Origin: Clostridia bacterium
GTDB lineage: Bacteria > Bacillota > Clostridia > UBA1212 > UBA1255
Assembly: GCA_016287565.1 (NCBI GenBank)
Contig: JAEFAM010000004.1
Coordinates: 33,703 to 97,702, forward strand
Direction of reading: 5' to 3'
DNA: 64,000 nucleotides
The position numbers and the translations under genes were made by a program. The notes under the pieces are model-generated. The model did not search any database and had not been told where the DNA came from. It saw only the letters and a program-made list of their open reading frames with translations. Below are positions 44,045 through 52,121 of this stretch, one piece after another; position 1 is the stretch's first letter, and every line of letters starts with the position of its first letter.

Positions 44045-45388
44045 ATGAAGAAATTTGTTGCCCTTTTCCTCGTTATAGCGATGACGGTGGCTCTGTTCGG
44101 CATGGCTGCTTTTGCCGAAGACACCAATATTGCGCTTGGTAAAAACGTGGAAGTTGAAATGACGGAAGGCGCCGGCGACCCCAATATGGACGTGGGTTTC
44201 TGGGATAAAAACTACCTTACCGACGGCATTAACCCCGATAACGAAGCCGGCGTGTTCAATCACCTCGGCTGGTACGCCGGGACCACGACCCAGGAGGTCA
44301 ACATTGCCCTGACCATCGACCTTGAGATGGTGGCGGTAGTGTCCAGGATCGACCTTGTCCCTCAGAAGTTCCTTGTCGGACAGAGCGCTCCCAGCGACTT
44401 CACCGTGGCGGTATCCACCGACGGTTCCAGCTGGGACGTTGTAGGCGACATCCAGGGTAACGCGGGCGAGAGGACCGAGCCCTTCAGCTTCGGCGTTGAC
44501 AAGGACGTGCGTTTCGTCAAAGTTACGGTCACCAAAGCCAGCGGCATTGCCGACAACAGCTATTACTACAGCGGATTCGGCGAGATCGAAGTTTACGGCA
44601 CTGAGAAATCCGAAGTCGTTGTCGACACCCGCAAGAAAGAGGAATTCACCTGCGACAACGGTGGTATCGTCTGGGAAGGCAATTACTGGCTTTCCAACGA
44701 CACTTCCACTTCCCGCGCCACCGTGACCACCGGTATCGTTATCAACGCTTCCGATGCTGTCGAGGCGATGGGCGTTGTCAACTTCTGGGCCAGCAACCCC
44801 ACTAACGGAGATACTCCTCCCGCTGCGGCTGCGATCACCGTTTCCGTTTACAAGTACAATAAAGACTACGCCACCTCCAAGGCCGGCGGCGCCGTTGCCG
44901 AAGGTACCTTCATTCCTGCCGGTGACGACAACCTGAACCAGGAATTCGACGCCGAGGGCACGAACTGCAGATTTAAGAACTACAACGGTTCCAAGACCGG
45001 CATCATGATCGTTTTCAATTCCGCTCTTGAAGCAGGCCAGTACCTGATCGAGATCGCCGAGACCACCGATACTTCCGCCGAGCCCAAGGATCACTACCTC
45101 GTCATCCCCATGACTCAGCAGGAGTGGCCCAACGAGAAAGCTGCTTACTATATGAACGGCGAGCTCGACGAGGGCATCACCACCAGACTGGGAGTCATCT
45201 TCGCCGACAAGGGCAACCTCCTCGCCGTTGACCTCGACGCCACTTCCGGCAACGCTCAGACCGAGCCCGGCACCACCGAGCCCGAGACCAACGTCCAGAC
45301 CGGCGACGCCACCGTGGCAACCTTCGTTGTCCTGGCCGTCCTGGCAATGGGTGCCGCAGTCGTTCTCCTGAAGAAGAGAGCTTTCTGA
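44045..45388 (+). CDS. Secreted cell-wall protein with F5/8 type C domain and NVQTGD sorting-like tail
   Basis: 447 aa from ATG 44045 (GGAGGAG upstream). Signal peptide MKKFVALFLVIAMTVALFGMAAFA. Residues of about 25-195 form an F5/8C discoidin-like domain (NIALGKNVEVEM .. GFGEIEVYG). Residues of about 205-400 are a beta domain that aligns with the end of the 1,165-aa protein (VSVYKYNKDYATSKAGG / VSLYKFDTNLETTLAGT, and AEGTNCRFKNYN / AEGTGAKLTNYN). The tail NVQTGD, a hydrophobic helix with VLAMGAAVV and KKRAF match that protein almost exactly. It is probably a small paralogue with a glycan-binding role. Confidence 0.87.
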   Translation: MKKFVALFLVIAMTVALFGMAAFAEDTNIALGKNVEVEMTEGAGDPNMDVGFWDKNYLTDGINPDNEAGVFNHLGWYAGTTTQEVNIALTIDLEMVAVVSRIDLVPQKFLVGQSAPSDFTVAVSTDGSSWDVVGDIQGNAGERTEPFSFGVDKDVRFVKVTVTKASGIADNSYYYSGFGEIEVYGTEKSEVVVDTRKKEEFTCDNGGIVWEGNYWLSNDTSTSRATVTTGIVINASDAVEAMGVVNFWASNPTNGDTPPAAAAITVSVYKYNKDYATSKAGGAVAEGTFIPAGDDNLNQEFDAEGTNCRFKNYNGSKTGIMIVFNSALEAGQYLIEIAETTDTSAEPKDHYLVIPMTQQEWPNEKAAYYMNGELDEGITTRLGVIFADKGNLLAVDLDATSGNAQTEPGTTEPETNVQTGDATVATFVVLAVLAMGAAVVLLKKRAF

Positions 45389-45427
45389 TATACGGCAAAC
45401 TAAGCTAAGATCTTGTTAATGATCTCA

Positions 45428-45458
45428 AGGCGCGCCCCGCAAGGGCGCGTCTTTTTTT
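45428..45458 (+). terminator. Intrinsic terminator of the 44 kb cell-wall protein gene
   Basis: AGGCGCGCCC-CGCAA-GGGCGCGTCT then TTTTTT. The stem is identical to the terminator of the large paralogue at 33.6 kb. Confidence 0.92.
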
Positions 45459-45474
45459 GCCTCGGACAAGCCCT

Positions 45475-45678
45475 GCAACGGGGGACAGACCCCGGTTGCA
45501 CGCGTACCTGTCCCCCGTTTCACGCTGCCGTGAAGCGGCAATTTCGCTGCGTGCAAGGCACGCAATTTAGCTCGCACGCCAGTGCGAATTTCGCTTGCCT
45601 GCAGGGCAAATTTCGCTGTGCAACCGGTACCTGTCCCCCGTTCGAAGGACTCTGCAACCGGGGTCTGTCCCCCGTTGC
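45475..45678. repeat. Composite palindromic element with hairpin chain
   Basis: P1, reversed P2, a GCTGCCG/CGGCAATTT hairpin in place of the first TTGCCC one, then TGCGTGC/GCACGCA, CGCAC/GTGCG, TTGCCT-GCA-GGGCAA, another reversed P2 and reversed P1. It starts 17 bp after a terminator and ends 18 bp before a -35 box. Confidence 0.92.
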
Positions 45679-45696
45679 AACCAGGGCCGAAGGCTC

Positions 45697-45726
45697 TTGC
45701 ACATATAAGCTATAGTAGTGTAAAAT
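45697..45726 (+). promoter_or_regulatory. Putative promoter of the PIG-L gene
   Basis: TTGCAC, 18-bp spacer, TAAAAT, about 65 bp before the start codon. Confidence 0.55.
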
Positions 45727-45789
45727 AAACGAAGAAAGAAAAAAGCCGTTGTCCGCGGTTGACGGCGGGGCGGCGGAGGATGAGGGAGT

Positions 45790-47415
45790 GTGCTGGCGCG
45801 GATGGCTGGCGGAAGAAAGGGCAAGGGAGAATTGACCGAGAGACCCGGGAGAAGGGCCGTTGTCAACGTTTTCGCGTTGGGCATTTTGTTGTGCTGCATC
45901 TGCCTGGCTGTTGCCGCGGCGGGTGGCCGGAGGGAGATCGGAGCTGAGGAGAAGAAGGCGAGCAACGTCAGCGAGAAGTTCGAGTTGACCGCCGATTCTG
46001 GGAAATCGCTGAAGAATCTCAAGGACACGGACCGGTACAGCAAAGTGACGTTCGGCGAAGAAGACGTCGTGCGGGCGAAATTGCCGGCGGACAGCGGGTA
46101 TTCCATCGGCGGCGTGTACGTCATATGGGACCTTGTCCCGGGAGAGTGGACGCTGGAGACCGGCGGCACCATACTGAAGCAGGGGCGCTTCGGTATGATA
46201 CACGAGTACGTCGACCTTGCGGGCAAGGCGGCGCCGGGGCAGGAGATCGTGTTCAGGATCCCGGCGGATGCGGTGCTGTGCGACCTGATCTTTTACACGG
46301 AGGGGAAGCTTCCGGATTCGGTCCAGGTGTGGCAGCCGCCGCTGGAAAGGGCGGATTTCCTGCTTTTCCCCACCCACGGGGACGACGAGCACCTGTTTTT
46401 CGGCGGCATCATGCCGTATTACGGCGCGGAGCTGGGCTACAAGGTCCAGGTAGCGTACATGACGAACCACGCATACACCGAGCCCTATAGAGTGCACGAG
46501 CAGCTTGACGGCCTCTGGACCGTCGGGATCCGGAATTATCCGGTGTTCGGCGATTTCGTTGACGAGTATTCCAAGACCTTCGAGGACGCGGCGGCGATGT
46601 ACGGCGAGGACAACGTGGAGGCCTGGCAGGTGGAGATGATCCGCCGGTTCAAGCCATACGTCATCGTCGGCCACGATTTCGAGGGCGAGTACGGCCACGG
46701 GGCGCACCGGATCAACGGGACAATGCTCCAGTTCAGCGTTCCGGCGGCGGCTGATCCGTCAAAATATCCGGATTCGGCGGAGAAATACGGCGTCTGGGAC
46801 ACGCAGAAGTTTTACAGCCACCTGTACAACAGGGACAACGGCGTCATCATAGACTGGGAGACCAAACTCCTGGACAAATTCGGCGGGCGTTCGGCGCTGG
46901 ACGTTGCCAAGGACGGGTACAAGTGCCACGAGTCGCAGGCCTGGACGTCTTTCAAGGTCAAGCAGAGCGGCTACGGCGACTGCCGTCAGTTCGGGCTTTT
47001 CCGGTCAACCGTGGGTGAGGACGTGGAGAAGAACGACCTTTTGGAGCACGTCGTTTTCGAGCCCGACCCGACCGAAGCACCCACCCCTTCGCCGACGGCA
47101 GAGCCTACGCCGTCTCCGTCGCCCGCCGCGACGGCTCTGCCGTCGGGCAGCGCCGGGCAGAGCGGCCCCGAGACCGAGCCCGGTGACCCGGCGCGAACTG
47201 CGGTGCCTCAAGAGACCGAAGGCGGCCAGGCGGGCGGCGCAACGGGGGACAGACCCCGGTTGCCCACGGACGATAAGACCGGGACCGTCAGCGGCAACGC
47301 CGGCAGCGACAACAGCATCGGATGGATCGTTGCCGTTCTGATAGCCGCAATCGTTGCCCTTGCGGTGATGCTGCTCTATATAAGGAAGCGGAAGAATACA
47401 GGGCGCAAGGGCTGA
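45790..47415 (+). CDS. Membrane-anchored PIG-L family deacetylase
   Basis: About 541 aa. N-terminal membrane segment (VVNVFALGILLCCICLAVAAAGG), then a beta domain, then a PIG-L/LmbE fold: FPTHGDDEHLFFGG for the zinc-binding HPDDE motif and YGHGAHR for the third ligand. Such enzymes remove N-acetyl groups from sugar amines. A Pro/Thr/Glu linker leads to a C-terminal membrane helix (IGWIVAVLIAAIVALAVMLLYI) and RKRKN tail. GTG 45790 (GGAGG ten bases upstream) is the likely start; ATG 45802 is an alternative. A P1 palindrome is read in frame in the linker (see 47239). Confidence 0.85.
   Translation: MLARMAGGRKGKGELTERPGRRAVVNVFALGILLCCICLAVAAAGGRREIGAEEKKASNVSEKFELTADSGKSLKNLKDTDRYSKVTFGEEDVVRAKLPADSGYSIGGVYVIWDLVPGEWTLETGGTILKQGRFGMIHEYVDLAGKAAPGQEIVFRIPADAVLCDLIFYTEGKLPDSVQVWQPPLERADFLLFPTHGDDEHLFFGGIMPYYGAELGYKVQVAYMTNHAYTEPYRVHEQLDGLWTVGIRNYPVFGDFVDEYSKTFEDAAAMYGEDNVEAWQVEMIRRFKPYVIVGHDFEGEYGHGAHRINGTMLQFSVPAAADPSKYPDSAEKYGVWDTQKFYSHLYNRDNGVIIDWETKLLDKFGGRSALDVAKDGYKCHESQAWTSFKVKQSGYGDCRQFGLFRSTVGEDVEKNDLLEHVVFEPDPTEAPTPSPTAEPTPSPSPAATALPSGSAGQSGPETEPGDPARTAVPQETEGGQAGGATGDRPRLPTDDKTGTVSGNAGSDNSIGWIVAVLIAAIVALAVMLLYIRKRKNTGRKG
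47239..47263. repeat. P1 palindrome inside the PIG-L coding region
   Basis: A perfect 25-bp P1 begins at the first base of codon 484 and encodes ATGDRPRL in the Pro/Glu linker before the C-terminal membrane helix. The reading frame stays open. Confidence 0.95.
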
Positions 47416-47427
47416 AGAAACCCTTGT

Positions 47428-47712
47428 GCAACGGGGGACAGACCCCAGTTGGCAAACCGTTTGACGGCATGAATTTTGGGAAAGACAAAATTCTTACCCG
47501 TTCAAACGGCTTCGCCTTCCCCCTAAATAAGGTTGGAGACAGTCATTCCATGGAACGCGTACCTGTCCCCCGTTCCACGCTGCCGCGAAGCGGCGAATTC
47601 GCTGCGTGCCCGGCACGCAATTTCGCTCGCACGCCAGTGCGAATTTCGCTTGCCCGAAGGGCATATTTAGCTGTGCAACACGGTTTCCCAACCGGGGTCT
47701 GTCCCCGGTTGC
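47428..47712. repeat. Composite palindromic element with hairpin chain
   Basis: P1 variant 12 bp after the stop, then a unique stretch with CGTTTGA..TTCAAACGG and GAATTTTGGG..CAAAATTC inverted repeats, reversed P2, and the chain CTGCCGCGAAGCGGCG, TGCGTGC/GCACGCA, CGCAC/GTGCG, TTGCCC/GGGCAT. It ends with reversed P1 and one more CCGGTTGCA half. It fills the 47416-47755 spacer; no clear promoter follows it. Confidence 0.88.
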
Positions 47713-47755
47713 ACCCCCGGTTGCACGGGGCACCTTTTAAGAAAGAAGTGATTGT

Positions 47756-49519
47756 ATGAACGGAAAACTCAGCAGGATCGACCAGATGAACATCAAGCGG
47801 AAGCGCAAGCAGATGCAGAAAGGCGACGCCGAAAAAGAAAGGGTGTTATCCGAGACGAAGAACGCCACGCTGCTGGATTACGTGCAGTGGATCGGGGATT
47901 TTGACTTCGACACGATGCCCTTCAGAGAGGCGGACGCGCTGGTGTTGTGCGTGGCAGTGTATTTCGAGATATTGCCGCTGTTCGCGGACGGCCGCAAGAG
48001 CGCGAAGTTCAGCGAGTGCGCGGGACTGCTTGACGCGGGGCGGGCGAAGCTGATGATCACCGGCGGCGATATGGGCAACGAGGGCATTTTCCGGGCGGCG
48101 GCGGAGTCGAAGCGGTTCGGGGAGTTGACGATCACGGATTACGTGGATAAATTGACCACGGACCCTCCGCTGCAGTTTGCGGCAATGTGCTTCAGGTATA
48201 AGGACGAGTTTTCTTTCATTGCCTACCGGGGCACCGACAGTTCGCTGGCGGGGTGGGAAGAGAACTTTATGATTTCGTTTACCAGGACAACGGCCCAGAA
48301 CCTTGCCGGCGAATACGCCTGCCAGCTCATCGAGCCGGGCTGCGACTGGTACATTGGGGGCCATTCGAAGGGGGGCAACCTGGCGCTGACCGCCGCGTGC
48401 GTGCTGCCGCCGGAGCAGATCGACCTGGTGAAGCGCATCTACATGCTCGACGGCCCCGGCCTTTGCCCGGAAGTGTTTGACGAGCAGCTGATCAGCAGCG
48501 TTGACGCGAAGACCACCCGGATCATTCCGGAATTCGACGTGATCGGCAAGCTTTTCGAGCCGCGGATCACCGATACGCGCATCGTCAAGAGCTACCGTAA
48601 GGGCATCGAGCAGCATTCGCTGGCGTCCTGGATGGTGGATCACGGAGATCTGTCTTCCGCGCCGACCAATGCCGCGGGCAGCCGCTGGATCAACGACCTT
48701 ACCGACGAGTGGATCGCGGGCCTGCCTTTAGAGGAGAGAGCCGTCTTCGTGGAGGAACTGTTCGACGCCATGGAAGAGGCGGGAGTCCAGGACCTTCAGG
48801 AGATCACGCCGGAGTATTTCGGCAACCTCATCATCCGCCTCAGCGGAAAGAGCGCCACCACCAGAAAAGTCATGACCAGCCTGCCCAGGAAGATGCTGCT
48901 GGATGACGTGGAAAAGCCAAAACTCAGCACCAGGATAGCCAACTTTTTCAAGAATTCCGTGCTGGTGATCGCCGTCATACTGGCACTTCTGGGCACGGGC
49001 ATCATAATCGCCAGGGGCAAGACGCTTGACATACTTTCCATCGCCCTGGTGTCGATCATCGCCGCGGTGGAGATATTTGTGATCATACGGCGCCTTATCA
49101 AGGCGAAAGGGCGGCTGGACGGCATGCGGGAGAGGATAGTGATCGCCATCGCGCTGCTGGCCGTGATCCCGGTGCTGATCTTTAAAGAGCACGCGCTGTT
49201 CGTACTTGGCAGCTTCATTTTCGGAGCGCTTTTCCTGGTCTTCGCCTACATTTCGATACAGCAGGCGGCAAAGGAGATACGCATATTTATGCGGGTGCTC
49301 AACATAATCGAGTTCGTGGCGTGCATTGCCGCGGGCATCGGCTTCCTGATCGTCAGCGGTTCCTGGCTCTCCGTGTTTACGCTGGTGGTGGGCATCGTGC
49401 TCGTCACCGACGCGGTGGTGCGGATAATCTATCTTATCTGGACCGCGGTCAAGCGCCGCAAGACCCGCCGGGGCCTTTCCGCCGCGTCAACTTCGGGCAA
49501 CGGCACAAGCGGGAATTAA
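47756..49519 (+). CDS. Lipase-like alpha/beta hydrolase (Mbeg1-like, DUF2974) with C-terminal membrane domain
   Basis: 587 aa. Residues of about 30-350 are a DUF2974/Mbeg1-like hydrolase: FIAYRGTDSSLAGWEENF and the nucleophile elbow GGHSKGGNLA (Ser in G-H-S-K-G). A catalytic Asp probably lies near EFDVIGKLF and a His near QHSLASWMV. Residues of about 395-575 contain five or six membrane helices arranged like the DUF308/HdeD family. Cytoplasmic hydrolase plus membrane domain in one chain is unusual for Mbeg1-like proteins, which are mostly soluble. The substrate is unknown (lipid or ester suspected). Confidence 0.82.
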   Translation: MNGKLSRIDQMNIKRKRKQMQKGDAEKERVLSETKNATLLDYVQWIGDFDFDTMPFREADALVLCVAVYFEILPLFADGRKSAKFSECAGLLDAGRAKLMITGGDMGNEGIFRAAAESKRFGELTITDYVDKLTTDPPLQFAAMCFRYKDEFSFIAYRGTDSSLAGWEENFMISFTRTTAQNLAGEYACQLIEPGCDWYIGGHSKGGNLALTAACVLPPEQIDLVKRIYMLDGPGLCPEVFDEQLISSVDAKTTRIIPEFDVIGKLFEPRITDTRIVKSYRKGIEQHSLASWMVDHGDLSSAPTNAAGSRWINDLTDEWIAGLPLEERAVFVEELFDAMEEAGVQDLQEITPEYFGNLIIRLSGKSATTRKVMTSLPRKMLLDDVEKPKLSTRIANFFKNSVLVIAVILALLGTGIIIARGKTLDILSIALVSIIAAVEIFVIIRRLIKAKGRLDGMRERIVIAIALLAVIPVLIFKEHALFVLGSFIFGALFLVFAYISIQQAAKEIRIFMRVLNIIEFVACIAAGIGFLIVSGSWLSVFTLVVGIVLVTDAVVRIIYLIWTAVKRRKTRRGLSAASTSGNGTSGN

Positions 49520-49687
49520 GCGGCCGTCAACGAGGCGGCGTTTGCCGAGCTATTAAATGATTTAACAATTAAACAAACGTAAAATTGAACGGCCAAACGG
49601 GATTTTTGAAAATTTACGCGATCCGTATTTCCCGTGTAATAAACGGTCCGGACGGGCTGAAATACGTTATTTATCCAGGAGCATTTT

Positions 49688-51709
49688 ATGGAATTCGATT
49701 ACCGACCTGATTTTTACCTGATCATCAACGCCCAGAACAACTGCTACTACTTCTCCGGCAACGGAGGCAGGGAGGGAGCGGAAGAGACCGGCCCCGGAAC
49801 GTTCAGATTGACCGACCCTACCGGAACTACGGAGACGTTGACGGAAGTGCGCGTCGAGACGGTCGACGAGGGCAGGAACTGGCGGCGGGTGCGCACGGTA
49901 TTGACCAACGCAGGCAGCGTGCCCGTGAGAGTCGAACTGCTCAGCGCGTCGTACCTGGCAGGCATCGGCCGCAGCGGGGGAGAGCCCTGGAAAAAACACC
50001 GTTTCGTGCTGCATTTCGCCCACAGCGCCTGGACCGGGGAGGCCCAGTGGCGCCATACGTTTGCGGAGGATGCGGGGCTTTATAAAACGTACAATCACGG
50101 GTCCCAGACTTCGTTCAGGCTGGCGTCCCAGAGCAGCTGGAGCACATGTTATCACGAGCCCGTGCTGATCGTGGAGGACACGTTGACCGGGCTCAGCTGG
50201 TTCACGCGCATCGAGTGCGGCCACGGGTGGTGCATTGACGCGGGCATCCGCGGGTACAGGGACGATACCGAGATCACAGTGATGGCAACGGACTGCATGG
50301 AGCGCAACGACGGCTGGCACGTGGAACTGGCGCCGGGCGAGTCCGTGGCAACGGCCTATGCCGTGGTGGGCTGCGTGGAAGGTGGATTCGAAGAGGCCGC
50401 GGCTGAATTGACGAAGGCCGCGAGGGCCGCGATGGCTGCTCAGTTCCCGAAGGGCGTGCCGCCGCTTTGCTACAACGACTATATGAACGCGCTCTGGGCG
50501 CTTCCCACGAGGGAAAAGACGCTGCGCCTGGTGGAGGCCGCCGCCGAGGGCGGCTGCGAGTATTACGTGATCGACGCGGGCTGGTACGGTGTCAGCGGCA
50601 ACGAGGAGCAGGACCTGGGGATGTGGGAGGTCAACGACGCCGTTTTCGGCGAAGGCGGGTACCGGGAGATCGCCGGCCGGATCAGGGCCGCGGGGATGCT
50701 GCCGGGCATCTGGTTCGAGATCGAATCCGCTGGCATCGAGTCTAAGATCGTGCGTGAACATCCGGAATACGTGCTGCGGCGCCGCGGAGACCCCGTCGGC
50801 GGGAGGCGTCTGCTGCTGGATTTCAGGCAGGAAGGCGTCAGGCAACATATTATGGGCCGGATCCGCGCCCTGTACGATATGGGCGTGAGGTATATCAAAA
50901 ACGATTACAACGCAAACACCGGGCCGGGGATCGATCCCGACGGCGCCTCCTCGCTGCACGGGCACAGCCAGGCGTTCAGCTCGTTTATTGACGCGGTCAG
51001 AGCCGAATTTCCCGACCTCCTCGTCGAAAACTGCGGTTCCGGGGCAATGCGTTCGGACATCGGTACGTTGTCCCGCTTCCACCTGCAGTCCGTCAGCGAC
51101 CAGGAGGACTATTTCCGGCTGCCTTCGATCGTTTCCGGCTCCGCCGCCTGCATTCCGCCGGAGCGGCTGGGCATCTGGGCCTATCCGTACCCCGTTCGCA
51201 TCGACTACCGGCAGAGCTTTACGCCCTCGCCCGAGTTCACGGCCCAATTCACCGACGGCCGCGTCACCGCGTACAACTGCGTGACCGGGCTCATGGGGCT
51301 CATGTACCTGTCTGGCCGCATCGACTGCGCCGACTTGCTGAACCGCCGCCTTATTAAGGACGCCTGCGCGCTGTACAAACGGTACCGGTCTGTCACCGCC
51401 TCCGCCTTCCCGCTGTATCCCACCGGCACCTTCGACATCGACTCCGACACCGTCAACACCTTCGCTCTCCGCGATCCTTCGTCCGGGACCGTTTTGCTGG
51501 CGGTGTGGAACAACGGCGACGGCCCGGCTTCGGCGACGGTCCCCCTGTCAAAACTATTCCCCGGCCTTTCCGGGGACAACGCCTTCGCTTCCTGCCGGAT
51601 CTCGGACGTGTACCCGAAGCTCCTGGGCTACACCGCCCGGCTCGACGGCGGCGCGGTCAAAGTCTCTCTGCCCTCCGGCAAAACAGCTCTTTTCGTCGCG
51701 CTGTACTAA
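49688..51709 (+). CDS. GH36 alpha-galactosidase
   Basis: 673 aa, no signal peptide. Classic GH36 layout: N-terminal beta-sandwich, then the barrel with CYNDYMNALW, YYVIDAGWYG, GMLPGIWFEIES, RYIKNDYN (nucleophile Asp) and SVSDQEDYF (acid/base Asp), then a C-terminal beta domain. It hydrolyses alpha-galactosides such as melibiose or raffinose-type sugars, probably in the cytoplasm. AGGAG precedes ATG 49688. It is a more typical GH36 than the shorter one at 18-19.8 kb. Confidence 0.93.
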   Translation: MEFDYRPDFYLIINAQNNCYYFSGNGGREGAEETGPGTFRLTDPTGTTETLTEVRVETVDEGRNWRRVRTVLTNAGSVPVRVELLSASYLAGIGRSGGEPWKKHRFVLHFAHSAWTGEAQWRHTFAEDAGLYKTYNHGSQTSFRLASQSSWSTCYHEPVLIVEDTLTGLSWFTRIECGHGWCIDAGIRGYRDDTEITVMATDCMERNDGWHVELAPGESVATAYAVVGCVEGGFEEAAAELTKAARAAMAAQFPKGVPPLCYNDYMNALWALPTREKTLRLVEAAAEGGCEYYVIDAGWYGVSGNEEQDLGMWEVNDAVFGEGGYREIAGRIRAAGMLPGIWFEIESAGIESKIVREHPEYVLRRRGDPVGGRRLLLDFRQEGVRQHIMGRIRALYDMGVRYIKNDYNANTGPGIDPDGASSLHGHSQAFSSFIDAVRAEFPDLLVENCGSGAMRSDIGTLSRFHLQSVSDQEDYFRLPSIVSGSAACIPPERLGIWAYPYPVRIDYRQSFTPSPEFTAQFTDGRVTAYNCVTGLMGLMYLSGRIDCADLLNRRLIKDACALYKRYRSVTASAFPLYPTGTFDIDSDTVNTFALRDPSSGTVLLAVWNNGDGPASATVPLSKLFPGLSGDNAFASCRISDVYPKLLGYTARLDGGAVKVSLPSGKTALFVALY

Positions 51710-51724
51710 AGTGCAACGGTGGGT

Positions 51725-51884
51725 GCAACGGGGGACAGACCCCGGTTGGCGGACCGTTGGAACGGGGGACAGGTACCCGTTCTACGCTTGCCCGAAGGGC
51801 AAATTTCGCTGCGTGCCTGGCACGCAATTTAGCTCGCACGCCAGTGCGAATTTCGCTGTGCAACCGGGGTCTGTCCCCCGTTGC
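51725..51884. repeat. Composite palindromic element with hairpin chain
   Basis: P1, P2, the chain TTGCCC/GGGCAA, TGCGTGC/GCACGCA, CGCAC/GTGCG, then reversed P1. A partial GTGCAACGG precedes it. It begins about 15 bp after the GH36 stop and ends 29 bp before the -35 of the SRP RNA. Confidence 0.92.
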
Positions 51885-51913
51885 ACCACGTTGCAGGCGG
51901 CCCTGTGTTGCAC

Positions 51914-51942
51914 TTGAAAACGGGCGGCGCTTGGGTTATAAT
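51914..51942 (+). promoter_or_regulatory. Sigma-A promoter of the SRP RNA
   Basis: TTGAAA, 17-bp spacer, TATAAT; the RNA's long stem begins 6-7 bp later. Confidence 0.85.
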
Positions 51943-51948
51943 GGCGTT

Positions 51949-52085
51949 ACGCCGGCTCGTAAAAGTGCCGCCGGGTCTTACGCAACGGAATTTTGTGAAC
52001 CCCGTCAGGTCCGGGAGGAAGCAGCGGTAAGCGAACCCTTTCGTGTGCCGTAAGTCCCCCGACGGTACTTTTAGGAGCCGGCGTT
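51949..52085 (+). ncRNA. ffs: Signal recognition particle RNA, small bacterial type
   Basis: The conserved domain IV tip is present (GTCAGGTCCGGGAGGAAGC, AGCGGTAAGC). The ends pair over more than 20 bp: ACGCCGGCTC-GTAAAAGTGCCG with CGGTACTTTTAGGAGCCGGCGT. A U run at 52085-52088 makes the terminal stem a terminator. At about 137 nt it has no Alu domain, so it is the short bacterial form. Its place directly upstream of dnaX is the common Firmicutes arrangement. Confidence 0.93.
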
Positions 52086-52121
52086 TTAGTTGCCGGAAGG
52101 AGCGGGAAGGAGCGCGATACT

